A stretch of 64,000 bases of DNA from Oscillospiraceae bacterium. Lineage in GTDB: Bacteria > Bacillota > Clostridia > Oscillospirales > Ruminococcaceae. The notes under the pieces are model-generated. The model was not told the origin of the DNA and searched no databases. It saw only the letters and a program-made list of their open reading frames with translations. This document shows, piece by piece, positions 43,321-53,040 of the stretch (positions are counted from its first letter, which is position 1; each line of letters opens with the position of its first letter). The translations under genes were made by a program, and so were the position numbers. The stretch is from the NCBI GenBank assembly GCA_020054675.1, contig JAIHAL010000008.1:62001-126000 (forward strand), given 5' to 3'.

Positions 43321-44928
43321 TCAGTCTTCCTTTTTGTCGGTAATGGTTGCGGGAACAAAATCCCCCTGCCGTCTTGAATCGCCCTTTGCCATTCCGTTGG
43401 GCCTTGTGCGCATAAGCCACAGCGGCATCCTGACAATGCTGTCCTTCAAGTCTTTAAGCTCAACGGGAGCAAGCGGGGCAAGATAAGAAAATCCATAGGA
43501 TTTAAGAGATGCAAGGTGAACCATTATAGCTAAAAGGCCCATAGCAATTCCATATCCGCCCATTGCCGCTGAAAGCAGCAGCAAAAAGACCCTTAAAATT
43601 GCCGCCGCATCCGCCTGCATGGGAACGGCAAAAATCGACACTGCGGTTATTGCTATGACGATTACCATGGGAGCTCCTATAAGTCCCGCCGAAACGGCGG
43701 CCTCGCCCATAACCAGCGCACCGACAATGCTCATAGCCTGTCCGACCGGCCTCGGGAGCCTTACTCCGGCCTCTCTGAGTATCTCAAAGGCAAGTATCAT
43801 TATAAGCGCCTCAACAGCCGACGGGAAAGGGATTCCCTCTCTTGCGGCGACCATTGTGAACAAAAGGTCCGTCGGGATAAGCTCCTGATGGAACGTGCTT
43901 ATAGAAACGTAAAATGCCGGAGCAAGTATTGAAATAAGGAATGCCGTACAGCGTATAAATCTAAGCCCGGTCATAAACCACGGCCTTGAATAATAATCCT
44001 CGGCGGTTTGAAAGCTTTCAAGAAAAAGCATGGGCACGGTAAGCACAAATGGCGTCCCGTCAACTATTATGGCGACCCGCCCTTCAAGCATTTTTGCCGC
44101 CACGACATCCGGCTTTTCGGTATATCCGGTTGTTGCAAAGATTGAAAACGGAGCGTCCTCAATATACTGCTCTATATAGCCGGATTCAAGTATTGCATCG
44201 GTATTTATAACTTTAAGGCGTCTTTTTATTTCGGCAATAAGCTCCTCGTTTGCAACTCCTTTAATGTAGGCAAGGCATACCGGAGTTTTTGTCTTTTCAC
44301 CCATTACAAAAACCTCGGTGGTAAGCGCCGGATGCTTTATCTTACGCCTTAAAAGTGCAGTGTTTGTCCTTAAATTTTCGGTAAAGCCCTCCCTCGGGCC
44401 CCTTATTACTGATTCGGTTATCGGCTCGCTGACGCTTCGCCTTTCCCATCCCTTGCAGCTTATTACAAGAGCCTTGTCAAAGCCGTCCAGCAAAAGCACG
44501 GCATCCCCGCAAAGGAAAGCATAAATCATGTCGTCAAAAGTAACGGCATCCTTTACCTCGCTGACCGAAAGCATTGCCCTTTTTATTTCGTCAAGGTCGT
44601 TTTCGTACATCCCCTGCCCGAAGTCAATAAAGGAATATTTATACATAAGCGGCTCTATGATGCTCCTGTTTATGATGTCGGTATTTGCAAGCCCATCCAC
44701 AAACACAAGCGCCGCTTTCATGCTTTGGTTCTGCCCGAATGAAAATTCCCTTATTATTATATCATTGCTGTCATGCACATCGCTTTTTATTTTTTTCACG
44801 TTTTCGGAAAGACTTTCGGAAAGCTTTGCCGCCTCCTGTTCCTTTAAAGGCGCGCCCTCATCCCCGTTTTTTTCCTTTTCTTTTTTATCTGCAAAAAAAC
44901 GCGCTTTTTTGATGAATTTTTCCAGCAT
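43321..44928 (-). CDS. Spore germination receptor subunit A
   Basis: 535 residues, GerA/GerKA family. A large hydrophilic N-terminal domain (about 1-310, with SYIDFGQGMYENDLDEIKRAMLS and WERRSVSEPITESVIRGPREGFTENLRTNTALLRRK, a hallmark) is followed by a membrane domain with several spans (about 315-500) that contains PFPSAVEALIMILAFEILREAGVRLPRPVGQAMSIVGALVMGEAAV. First gene of the operon gerA-gerC-gerB-gerB-small protein. Expression would be in the forespore; I could not identify a clear sigma-G promoter by eye. Confidence 0.95.
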   Translation of the reverse strand: MLEKFIKKARFFADKKEKEKNGDEGAPLKEQEAAKLSESLSENVKKIKSDVHDSNDIIIREFSFGQNQSMKAALVFVDGLANTDIINRSIIEPLMYKYSFIDFGQGMYENDLDEIKRAMLSVSEVKDAVTFDDMIYAFLCGDAVLLLDGFDKALVISCKGWERRSVSEPITESVIRGPREGFTENLRTNTALLRRKIKHPALTTEVFVMGEKTKTPVCLAYIKGVANEELIAEIKRRLKVINTDAILESGYIEQYIEDAPFSIFATTGYTEKPDVVAAKMLEGRVAIIVDGTPFVLTVPMLFLESFQTAEDYYSRPWFMTGLRFIRCTAFLISILAPAFYVSISTFHQELIPTDLLFTMVAAREGIPFPSAVEALIMILAFEILREAGVRLPRPVGQAMSIVGALVMGEAAVSAGLIGAPMVIVIAITAVSIFAVPMQADAAAILRVFLLLLSAAMGGYGIAMGLLAIMVHLASLKSYGFSYLAPLAPVELKDLKDSIVRMPLWLMRTRPNGMAKGDSRRQGDFVPATITDKKED

Positions 44929-45083
44929 AATGCCCCTCCCGCCAAAAAATCATTATTTTTCAAATTTATTATTTGTTTGGCAGATGAAATTATTCAAAGT
45001 TTTATTTTTGTAAAGCTGAAAAGGAAATTATGTAAAAATCAATAATTTTTTGTTTTCGAAATATTATTTGTTAAATTTTGTAA

Positions 45084-45112
45084 TTGAATTTATTAAAAAA
45101 GTGGTATATAAT
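45084..45112 (+). promoter_or_regulatory. Promoter of the glgP-GH13 pair
   Basis: TTGAAT (45084-45089), 17-bp spacer, TATAAT (45107-45112), 54 bp before the glgP start. Confidence 0.7.
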
Positions 45113-45165
45113 AATTTTATAAACTGTAATTTTTAAATGCTTTAAGTTTAGAGGGAGGAATGGAT

Positions 45166-47568
45166 ATGGCCGAAACAATTTCAAGGGAAGAATTTAAAGA
45201 ACAATTTATTGCAAAACTTAGTATGGATTTTAACGTACCCCCTTCAGAAGCCTCCGATAAGCAGATTTATAAAGCGCTTTCGTCAGTGGTTGTTTCAATG
45301 CTTAGAACAAAAAGGCGCGCTTTTATGAACGAAACCCATTCGCAGGGCAAAAAACAAGTTTACTACCTCAGCATGGAATTTTTAATGGGACGCTCATTGA
45401 AAAACAGCCTGCATAACCTTGGAATTGCCGGCATGGCATCCTCTATCTTGAAAGAAATGGATATAAACCTTGAAAAGATTTATGAATGCGAACCCGATGC
45501 AGGCCTCGGCAACGGCGGGCTTGGACGGCTTGCGGCATGCTACCTTGACGCGCTTGCTACAAGGGGATATCCCGCAATGGGATATTCCATATGCTACGAA
45601 TATGGAATTTTCAAGCAGAAAATTGAAAACGGCTGGCAGATTGAACTTCCAGACAACTGGCTCCCCGGCGGAGAGGTCTGGCTTGTCCCAAAAAACGATA
45701 AAGCGATAGAAGTACGCTTTGACGGAGATCTCCACGAATACTGGGATGAACATTATCATAATGTTTCGCTTACAAATTATACAACAGTTTATGCCGAGCC
45801 CTACGATATGTATGTCGCCGGCTACGGCGGAAAGGGAGTTTCAGTTTTAAGGCTTTGGGCGGCAAAAACTCCGGCATTTGACATGGCGATGTTCAATCAG
45901 GGCGACTACGCAAAGGCTCTCGGCCAAAACAATATAGTACAGGCGATCTCAAAGGTGCTTTATCCGAACGACAACCACTTTGAAGGAAAATCCCTGCGCC
46001 TAAGGCAGCAGTATTTCCTCAGCGCCGCCTCGGTCGGGGATATAGTGAACCACCATGTATCGGTTTACGGAACCCTTGACAATCTGCATAAAAAGGTAGC
46101 CATACACATAAACGATACCCATCCCACCCTCGCCATACCCGAACTGATGAGGATACTGCTTGACGACTGCGGATATTCTTGGGAAAAGGCATGGCATATA
46201 GTGCAGAACACCTTTGCATATACAAACCATACGGTCATGTCGGAAGCGCTTGAAAAATGGGATGTAAACCTTGTAAAACAAGTCATCCCGCGCATTTATT
46301 CAATAATCGTTGAAATAAACAACCGCTATTGCAGAGCCTTGTCGGAAAGGCTTGACGATAATGGAAAAGTTCACCGGATGTCCATAATACAGGACAACAT
46401 GATACACATGGCAAAGCTTTGCATTGCGGCTTCTCATAGCGTAAACGGAGTTTCAAAGCTGCATTCGGAAATTTTAAAGCACGAGGTATTTAATGACGAA
46501 TATAACGATGCGCCGTATAAATTCAAAAACGTAACAAACGGAATTGCCTACCGCCGCTGGCTCTTGCAGTCAAACGAGGAGCTTACCGACCTTTTGCGCG
46601 AAACGATAGGCGACAAATTCATGTACGACGCTTCGGAGCTTAAAAAATTCTCCGTTTTCAAGGACAACAAAAACGTGCTTGAAAAGCTTGAAAAGGTAAA
46701 ACTTATAAACAAGGAAAACTTTGCGAAATACGCAAAGCATCTTGGTTTCGACATAAATCCGCAAAGCATTTTTGATGTTCAGGTAAAGAGATTGCACGAA
46801 TACAAAAGACAGCATCTTAATGCACTGAATATAATTGCGCAATACAATTATCTGCTTGAAAATCCGAATGCCGATTTTTACCCGAAGACCTATATTTTTG
46901 CGGCAAAGGCAGCGCCGGGATATTACCTTGCAAAGCAGATAATAAAGCTCATTTGGGCGATTTCCGAGGAAATAAAGAAAAATCCGAATATAAGGGAAAA
47001 GCTTTGCGTATGCTTCCTTGAAGATTACCGCGTTACGCTTTCGGAAATCCTTATGCCGGCAAGCGAAATTTCCGAACAGATTTCGCTTGCGGGAACGGAA
47101 GCCTCCGGCACCGGCAACATGAAGCTGATGCTCAACGGCGCGGTAACCCTCGGCACCCTTGACGGGGCAAACATTGAAATCCTTGAACAGGTCGGAGAGG
47201 AAAACATAATCACTTTCGGCATGACAAAGGATGAAGTTATAAACCGCCGCGCCCAAGGATACAAGCCGGAAACCTACTACAATCAAAACATGGTCATAAA
47301 CGCCGCAATAGAAAGACTTTACAGGGGCATAAACGGCTGCACGTTTGAGGATATAGCAAATTCGCTCAGATACAATGACCCGTATATGGTTCTTGCGGAT
47401 TTTGATTCCTATCAGGCGGCGCAAAGATATTCAAGCGAATGCTATAAGGACCGCATGAAGTGGAACAGGATGTCGCTTGAAAACATTGCCGGCGCGGGAA
47501 TTTTCTCCGCCGACCGCGCAGTTGAGGATTATGCGAGGGATATCTGGAACCTTTCAAAAATACGTTAG
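45166..47568 (+). CDS. glgP: Glycogen/maltodextrin phosphorylase
   Basis: 800 residues, GT35 family, pyridoxal-phosphate dependent. Releases glucose-1-phosphate from alpha-1,4-glucans. Seen: EPDAGLGNGGLGRLAACYLDALATRGYPAMGYSICYEYGIFKQ, HINDTHPTLAIPELMRILLDD, VKRLHEYKRQHLNALNI and the PLP region EISEQISLAGTEASGTGNMKLMLNGAVTLGTLDGANIE. ATG 45166 is chosen: GAGGGAGGA lies 6 nt before it, whereas ATG 45160 abuts that site. Followed by a GH13 enzyme in the same operon. Confidence 0.97.
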   Translation: MAETISREEFKEQFIAKLSMDFNVPPSEASDKQIYKALSSVVVSMLRTKRRAFMNETHSQGKKQVYYLSMEFLMGRSLKNSLHNLGIAGMASSILKEMDINLEKIYECEPDAGLGNGGLGRLAACYLDALATRGYPAMGYSICYEYGIFKQKIENGWQIELPDNWLPGGEVWLVPKNDKAIEVRFDGDLHEYWDEHYHNVSLTNYTTVYAEPYDMYVAGYGGKGVSVLRLWAAKTPAFDMAMFNQGDYAKALGQNNIVQAISKVLYPNDNHFEGKSLRLRQQYFLSAASVGDIVNHHVSVYGTLDNLHKKVAIHINDTHPTLAIPELMRILLDDCGYSWEKAWHIVQNTFAYTNHTVMSEALEKWDVNLVKQVIPRIYSIIVEINNRYCRALSERLDDNGKVHRMSIIQDNMIHMAKLCIAASHSVNGVSKLHSEILKHEVFNDEYNDAPYKFKNVTNGIAYRRWLLQSNEELTDLLRETIGDKFMYDASELKKFSVFKDNKNVLEKLEKVKLINKENFAKYAKHLGFDINPQSIFDVQVKRLHEYKRQHLNALNIIAQYNYLLENPNADFYPKTYIFAAKAAPGYYLAKQIIKLIWAISEEIKKNPNIREKLCVCFLEDYRVTLSEILMPASEISEQISLAGTEASGTGNMKLMLNGAVTLGTLDGANIEILEQVGEENIITFGMTKDEVINRRAQGYKPETYYNQNMVINAAIERLYRGINGCTFEDIANSLRYNDPYMVLADFDSYQAAQRYSSECYKDRMKWNRMSLENIAGAGIFSADRAVEDYARDIWNLSKIR

Positions 47569-47592
47569 GTTTTGGCTTAAAGGAGCTTTTTT

Positions 47593-49485
47593 ATGGTAAA
47601 AATTTTTGACAGTTGGGACAGTTCATACAAATCAAAATTCGGAGCTTTAAAATGCGGGGAGCCTTGCCGATTTTCGGTAAGGCTCCCAAAAGAAATAAAA
47701 AACGACCTTCCTCCGATAATGGTGATTTTCCGCGTGGGATTCAAGGAGCGTTTCCTCATAATGGAAGAAGCCTCCTCAAACGATGAATATACTGTTTATT
47801 CGGTTGAATACACTCCCACATCGGCGGGGATACACTATTATTACTTCACCGTTGTATGCAGCGAAAAGCGAGGATTCATAAAGCGCAAAGGCTGCAATGA
47901 GGGCGTTTTCGGCGACGGAGGGATGTTCCAGCTGACCGTTTACGACAAAGATTTTGCAACCCCGTCATTTCTTAAAGGCGGGATAATGTACCAGATTTTC
48001 CCTGATAGGTTTTGCAAAAGCGGAAAGCCACACGACAATATTCCATTTGACAGAATAATACATGAGGATTGGTATGAACTTCCCCGCTACAAGCCGGATG
48101 AAAGCGGAGCAATACGCAACAATGACTACTTCGGCGGGGATTTTGAAGGGATAATTCAAAAGCTTGATTATTTAAAAAGCCTTGGAGTGACCTGCATTTA
48201 CTTGAATCCCATTTTTGAGGCGCACGAAAACCACCGCTACAATACCGCAAACTACCTTAAAGCGGACCCCATGCTTGGAACAAACGAGGATTTTAAAAGG
48301 CTGTGCGAAAAGGCTCACGAAGCCGGCATAAAGGTGATTCTGGACGGCGTTTTCAGCCATACGGGAGCGGACAGCATTTATTTCAACAAGTTCGGACGAT
48401 ATGATTCTGTGGGAGCTTACAATTCAAAAGAAAGCCCCTACTATTCGTGGTACACATTCACGAATTATCCGGATTCCTATGAGTGCTGGTGGGGATTCAA
48501 CACCCTGCCAAACGTAGACGAAAACAACGAAAGCTATACAAAATACATTTGCGGCGAGGGCGGAGTAATAGATTACTGGCTTTCGCTTGGCGCGGACGGG
48601 TTCAGGCTTGATGTTGTGGATGAGCTTCCGGATGAATTTCTTGACAATTTAAGGATTGCCGTAAAAAGAAACGGCTCCGAAAAAATAATCATAGGCGAGG
48701 TTTGGGAAGACGCCTCCAACAAGATAAGCTATGGGATAAGGCGGCGCTATCTGATAGGCTCTCAGCTTGACTCAACAATGAACTATCCGTTCAGGGATGC
48801 AATAATAGGATATATTCTTGGGATGGATTCAAAGGATTTTGAAAACCGGATAATGACAATCCTTGAAAACTACCCGAAGCCGACCATTGACGTTTTGATG
48901 AACAGCCTTTCCACGCATGATGTGGAAAGGGCGATAAACATTTTTGCCGTTGGAAGCTGCGAGGGCAAAAGCCGCGACTGGCAGGCGCAGAGAGCTCTTT
49001 CGCCTGAGGAATACGAGCTTGGCAAAAAAAGGCTCAAATGCGCAATGGTTCTGCAATTTTTCCTGCCGGGAGTGCCCTGCGTTTATTATGGGGATGAAGC
49101 CGGCCTTGACGGGTTTAAGGACCCGTTCAACCGGAAATGTTATCCTTGGGGCAGGGAGGATAGGGAACTTATTGAATTTACAAAGCTGCTTGCAAAAATC
49201 CGCCGCCGATGCTGTCTTTTTGCCGAGGGAGAATTAAAATTTCTTTTTTCGGACAATGAAATAATTGTATTTTCTCGCATTTGCAAAGAAAAGAACAGCG
49301 GCGCGGTAATAATCCTCAACAAGAGTCCGAATTTAAGGCGCATTTGGAGGAATTCCGATATTGCCAGAAAATTTGAGTTTTATGAAATAGTCCGCGGCAA
49401 GCTTGACGGCGACGCCCTTGAAATCCCCCCGTACGACTTTGCGGTAATAATGATTTCAAAAAGCTGCGAGTGCGGGATGGATTAA
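47593..49485 (+). CDS. GH13 alpha-glucan hydrolase (neopullulanase/cyclomaltodextrinase-like)
   Basis: 630 residues, no signal peptide, so intracellular. An N-terminal beta-rich domain (about 1-130) precedes the (beta/alpha)8 barrel. The barrel shows MYQIFPDRFCKSG, DGVFSHTG (region I), GFRLDVVDEL (catalytic nucleophile Asp), IIGEVWED (acid Glu) and LSTHDVER (region IV Asp). 24 bp downstream of glgP, suggesting joint breakdown of glycogen or imported maltodextrin. Exact specificity (neopullulanase, maltogenic amylase, alpha-glucosidase) cannot be read by eye. Confidence 0.92.
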   Translation: MVKIFDSWDSSYKSKFGALKCGEPCRFSVRLPKEIKNDLPPIMVIFRVGFKERFLIMEEASSNDEYTVYSVEYTPTSAGIHYYYFTVVCSEKRGFIKRKGCNEGVFGDGGMFQLTVYDKDFATPSFLKGGIMYQIFPDRFCKSGKPHDNIPFDRIIHEDWYELPRYKPDESGAIRNNDYFGGDFEGIIQKLDYLKSLGVTCIYLNPIFEAHENHRYNTANYLKADPMLGTNEDFKRLCEKAHEAGIKVILDGVFSHTGADSIYFNKFGRYDSVGAYNSKESPYYSWYTFTNYPDSYECWWGFNTLPNVDENNESYTKYICGEGGVIDYWLSLGADGFRLDVVDELPDEFLDNLRIAVKRNGSEKIIIGEVWEDASNKISYGIRRRYLIGSQLDSTMNYPFRDAIIGYILGMDSKDFENRIMTILENYPKPTIDVLMNSLSTHDVERAINIFAVGSCEGKSRDWQAQRALSPEEYELGKKRLKCAMVLQFFLPGVPCVYYGDEAGLDGFKDPFNRKCYPWGREDRELIEFTKLLAKIRRRCCLFAEGELKFLFSDNEIIVFSRICKEKNSGAVIILNKSPNLRRIWRNSDIARKFEFYEIVRGKLDGDALEIPPYDFAVIMISKSCECGMD

Positions 49486-49499
49486 TTTTTATTATTTTT

Positions 49500-50300
49500 T
49501 TCTTTTAGTAGTTAGTTTTTGTTCTTTTACTTTTTTAGTGGGGTGACTCCGGCCCTTTTAGAAGTTAGAGATTAGAGGTTAGAAATTAGATTTGGATATT
49601 TTTACATTAAAGGTCTTTTTTGATTTGCCAGCATCTAACATCTAACGTCTAACAACTAACGACTAAAAGGGCAACGGGCGCCACGCTATCGCTTGCGCCC
49701 TGCACGACAAAGCTCGGCTGCCTTTCTTGAAGATGCCACGTCTTACTCAGTTAAAGGCAAAAAGAATAGCACTTAAGAACCCAAAGAAGCACCTTATTTT
49801 GCTTAATAAGAAAAGACTTTCCGCTAATAAAGTCATTAAGGCAAGCAAATTAAAAGACCTGCTTTTTAGAAGTTAGAGATTAGAGGTTAGAAGTTAGAAT
49901 AAAAAGTACCCCACCTTAATAAGAAAAGACTTTCTGCTGATGAAGTTATTAAGGCAAACAAAATAAAAAGACCTGCTTTTCGTAGTAAAATTGGAGTAGT
50001 GAGCACCAAGGCGAAAAGCAGGTCAATATTTTGTAGCCGTTAGCCGCCGAGCAGGCAATTTGCGATTTCAGTTTTTGCGTAAGCAAATTGCCGTTGCCGG
50101 CGGGTAGGCGGATTAAGACGTATGAAAGCCCCGCAGGGCGGCGTCTTTTGCCTACTTTTCTTCGCTGGTGAAGAAAAGTAGGCAGGGGGGGTAAACAGTT
50201 TTAATTAGTTTTACATGGAAGACGGGGGACAGAGTCCCCCGTTAAAAAAAGTAAAATTACAAAAACTAACAACTATAAACTATCTATTAAAAAGGTCGTG
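49500..50300. repeat. Palindromic intergenic repeat, locus C (composite)
   Basis: Gene-free gap between the GH13 gene and feoB. Parts: GTTAGTTTTTGTTCTTTTAC...GTGGGG end (49,511-49,542); heptamer array (about 49,559-49,590); a second array of CATCTAAC-like units (about 49,632-49,668); a block 49,671-49,865 matching locus B; a third heptamer array (49,866-49,898); the 55-bp inverted repeat (49,970-50,024); CCGCCG (50,044-50,049) with CGGCGG (50,098-50,103) around GGCAATTTGC/GCAAATTGCC (50,054-50,092); hairpin with arms GCCTACTTTTCTTC/GAAGAAAAGTAGGC (50,150-50,183); a GGGGGACagaGTCCCCC hairpin and the AAAAAAAGTAAAA...AACTAAC end (50,253-50,280). Bases 49,866-50,183 are an inverted copy of locus A. 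Confidence 0.8.
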
Positions 50301-50348
50301 CCCCGTCGGAAAATACAAAGCATTTTTGCAAAACAAAAAAACAGATTT

Positions 50349-52466
50349 TTAAGCAAAAATTTTTGCAATAACCGCTATCAGCGCACATATTAAAAATCCT
50401 GCCGCCGTTGGGATTAAGGCGGCAAGTAACGTCCATTTTGCGCTGCCGGTTTCTTTTTTTATTGTAAGCATTGTAGTAGCACAAGGCCAGTGAAAAAGCG
50501 AAAAAAGAATTGCGCAAACAGCGGTCCAAACGGTCCAGCCGTTTGAAACGAGCAGCTCTTTAAGCTCAAAAAGCCCAGAAAGCTCCAAAATTTCGCCCTT
50601 TGACATATAAGCCATTATCATTATAGGGACAACTATTTCGTTTGCAGGAAATCCGAGAATGAACGCAAGTAATATGACTCCGTCAAGCCCGATAAGCCTT
50701 CCGGCGGGTTCAAGAAATTCAGAACAAAAAGATAAAAGGCTCCGCCCGTCTACCGAAACGTTTGCAAGCAGCCATATTGCGGCTCCTGCGGGAGCCGCCG
50801 ACATAACGGCCCTGCCAAGCACAAAAACCGTCCTGTCAAGAACGGAACGTATAATCACCTTTCCAACCTGCGGCCTGCGGTAAGGCGGAAGCTCCAACGT
50901 AAAGCTTGACGGCACCCCTTTTAAAACCGTTTTGGAAAGGATTTTTGAAACCAGAAATGTTGCGGCCGCGCCAATGAAAATCACTCCGGTAAGCATAAGC
51001 GCTGAAAGCGCGGAGCTTGAAAGCGACGCCGACATTCCCGCAAAAAACATTGAAATCATTGCAATTATTGTCGGAAACCTTCCGTTGCAGGGCATAAAAT
51101 TATTTGTCAAAACTGCTATAAGCCTTTCGCGCGGGGAATCTATTATCCGGCATCCCGTAACTCCAACGGCATTGCAGCCAAATCCCATTGCCATTGTAAG
51201 GGATTGCTTTCCGCAGGCGCAGGCGCGCTTGAAGTATTTGTCGAGGTTGAATGCCACGCGCGGCAGATAGCCCGAATCTTCAAGCAGCGTAAACAGCGGG
51301 AAAAATATTGCCATCGGCGGAAGCATGACCGATACAACCCATGCCAAAACCCTGTAAATTCCATGAACCAAAATTCCATCGAGCCATTCGGGAGCATTAA
51401 GGCTTTTAAGGCAATCATCAAGGAAATCCCCAAAAGAAAATAAAACCTTTGATAAAAATTCGGAAACATAATTTGCTCCGGAAATTGTAATCCAAAAAAC
51501 AAGCGCCAAAAGCAAAAGCATTATGGGGATTCCAAAAATCCGGTTGGTAAAAATCCTGTCAAGGCGCCTGTCGCGCTCAAAGCAATCTCCTTTTTTGAAT
51601 TTCACAGCCTTCCCGGAAATCTTTTCAGCGGCCTCCACTATGCTTTTGGCAATGATGTCGCTAAAATCCTTTTCTTCGACTCCATTTTCTTGAAGGAATT
51701 TTTTAGCGACTTGAACGGAATCCATGGTATCCTCATCGTCAAGCTCAAAGCCAAGGAAATCATTTATTTTTTTTATTGCTTCGCGGTCGTTTTCGAGCAG
51801 CTTAATTGCTGCCCAGCGCGCTGAAATCCGCTCTCCTGTTTTTGGGATAATCATAAGCGTCAAAAAATTTATTGCTTTTTCCATTGCGGCGGGATACAAA
51901 ACGGGGAGAGTTTTTCTTTCTCCCCGTTTTAAAACGACCTCCTCTGTCTTTTGAAGCAATATGTCAAGGCCCCTTTTGCTCCTTGCCGAAATCCCTGCAA
52001 CGGGAACTCCAAGACTTTCTTCTAAGGAGGAAAAATCAATCTGAATTTCTTTCTTTTCAGCTTCATCAAGCAAATTTACGCAAACGACCACATTCGGCGT
52101 TATTTCGGTTATCTGCAAAACAAGTCCGAGATTTCTTTCAAGGCATGTGGAATCGCAAACAACAATAACCGCATCAGCCCCGCCGAAGCATATGAAATCG
52201 CGTGCCGCCTCCTCTTCCGCAGAATTTGCTTTAAGCGAATAAGTGCCGGGAATGTCCACAAGCATATACTTCCTGCCGTTGAAAATGAATTCTCCCTTGG
52301 CGTTTTCAACGGTCTTTCCCGGCCAGTTGCCTGTATGCTGCCTTAAACCTGTAAGAGCATTGAACACCGTCGATTTTCCTACGTTAGGGTTTCCGGCAAG
52401 AGCAACTACTCCGCTTACCTCACCTCCCGAATCCTTTGCCCCTTTTGGTTTTGACCTAAGCCCCAT
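50349..52466 (-). CDS. feoB: Ferrous iron transporter FeoB
   Basis: 705 residues. N-terminal G domain with GNPNVGKST (G1), DIPGTYSL (G3) and NLLDEAEK (G4), a helical regulatory domain, then a polytopic membrane domain containing MGFGCNAVGVTGCR and the paired Cys/Gly gate motifs. Imports Fe(II) across the membrane; important in anaerobes. GAGGTGA precedes the ATG. No feoA is visible on either side in the window, so it either stands alone or the partner is elsewhere. Confidence 0.96.
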   Translation of the reverse strand: MGLRSKPKGAKDSGGEVSGVVALAGNPNVGKSTVFNALTGLRQHTGNWPGKTVENAKGEFIFNGRKYMLVDIPGTYSLKANSAEEEAARDFICFGGADAVIVVCDSTCLERNLGLVLQITEITPNVVVCVNLLDEAEKKEIQIDFSSLEESLGVPVAGISARSKRGLDILLQKTEEVVLKRGERKTLPVLYPAAMEKAINFLTLMIIPKTGERISARWAAIKLLENDREAIKKINDFLGFELDDEDTMDSVQVAKKFLQENGVEEKDFSDIIAKSIVEAAEKISGKAVKFKKGDCFERDRRLDRIFTNRIFGIPIMLLLLALVFWITISGANYVSEFLSKVLFSFGDFLDDCLKSLNAPEWLDGILVHGIYRVLAWVVSVMLPPMAIFFPLFTLLEDSGYLPRVAFNLDKYFKRACACGKQSLTMAMGFGCNAVGVTGCRIIDSPRERLIAVLTNNFMPCNGRFPTIIAMISMFFAGMSASLSSSALSALMLTGVIFIGAAATFLVSKILSKTVLKGVPSSFTLELPPYRRPQVGKVIIRSVLDRTVFVLGRAVMSAAPAGAAIWLLANVSVDGRSLLSFCSEFLEPAGRLIGLDGVILLAFILGFPANEIVVPIMIMAYMSKGEILELSGLFELKELLVSNGWTVWTAVCAILFSLFHWPCATTMLTIKKETGSAKWTLLAALIPTAAGFLICALIAVIAKIFA

Positions 52467-52528
52467 TCAATCACCTCGCTGCAATGGATTACTAAAACTA
52501 TATGCCCGACGCAAGGTTTTTATGAAAA

Positions 52529-52558
52529 CAAAAAAAGCCATATCTTGCGATACGGCTT
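52529..52558 (-). terminator. Terminator of the Gly-Arg-His tRNA operon
   Basis: On the minus strand AAGCCGTAT and ATATGGCTT form the stem, followed by TTTTTTG. Lies between tRNA-His and feoB. Confidence 0.85.
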
Positions 52559-52563
52559 AAACG

Positions 52564-52641
52564 TGGGGTGGATAATCGGATTCGAACCGATGATCTTCAG
52601 TGCCACAAACTGACGCGTTAACCAACTACGCTATACCCACC
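52564..52641 (-). tRNA. tRNA-His (GTG)
   Basis: Cloverleaf with acceptor GTGGGTA/TATCCAC, anticodon loop TTGTGGC (anticodon GTG), T-arm ATCGG-TTCGAAT-CCGAT, the His-specific extra G(-1) opposite C73, and an encoded CCA. Third gene of the tRNA operon. Confidence 0.97.
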
Positions 52642-52648
52642 ATATACA

Positions 52649-52725
<77 letters not shown>

Positions 52726-52757
52726 ATAGCAATTGAGGTGTCATCCAGTCAAAAAAA

Positions 52758-52831
52758 TGGAGCGGGTGATGGGAATCGAACCCACGCGACCAGCTTGGAA
52801 GGCTGGGATTCTACCATTGAACTACACCCGC
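52758..52831 (-). tRNA. tRNA-Gly (TCC)
   Basis: Acceptor GCGGGTG/CACCCGC, anticodon loop CTTCCAA (anticodon TCC), T-loop TTCGATT, discriminator T, encoded CCA. First gene of the cluster behind a consensus promoter. Confidence 0.97.
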
Positions 52832-52870
52832 ATGATATTCTTTTTTGTTATCTCTCCGGCGACGAAGTTT

Positions 52871-52899
52871 ATTATATCATATGAAAAAAGTCTTGTCAA
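52871..52899 (-). promoter_or_regulatory. Promoter of the Gly-Arg-His tRNA operon
   Basis: Minus strand TTGACA (52899-52894), 17-bp spacer, TATAAT (52876-52871): perfect consensus, as expected for stable RNA genes. Confidence 0.85.
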
Positions 52900-53040
52900 T
52901 AGTATTTTATAAAAAAATATTGGAATTGCTTTAATAACTAACAGTTGATGTTGCAATGCAATTGTGCTATAATTATTTAGCAAAGATTTGCAGGGTATTT
53001 TATGCCTTGCAATAGAAGATTTTGAAAGGATATACCCGAA

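Noticed and set aside
46570-47424. Minus-strand open frame of 284 codons opposite glgP
   Set aside because: Antisense to conserved phosphorylase motifs, with no ribosome-binding site; composition is aromatic and arginine-rich as in shadow frames.
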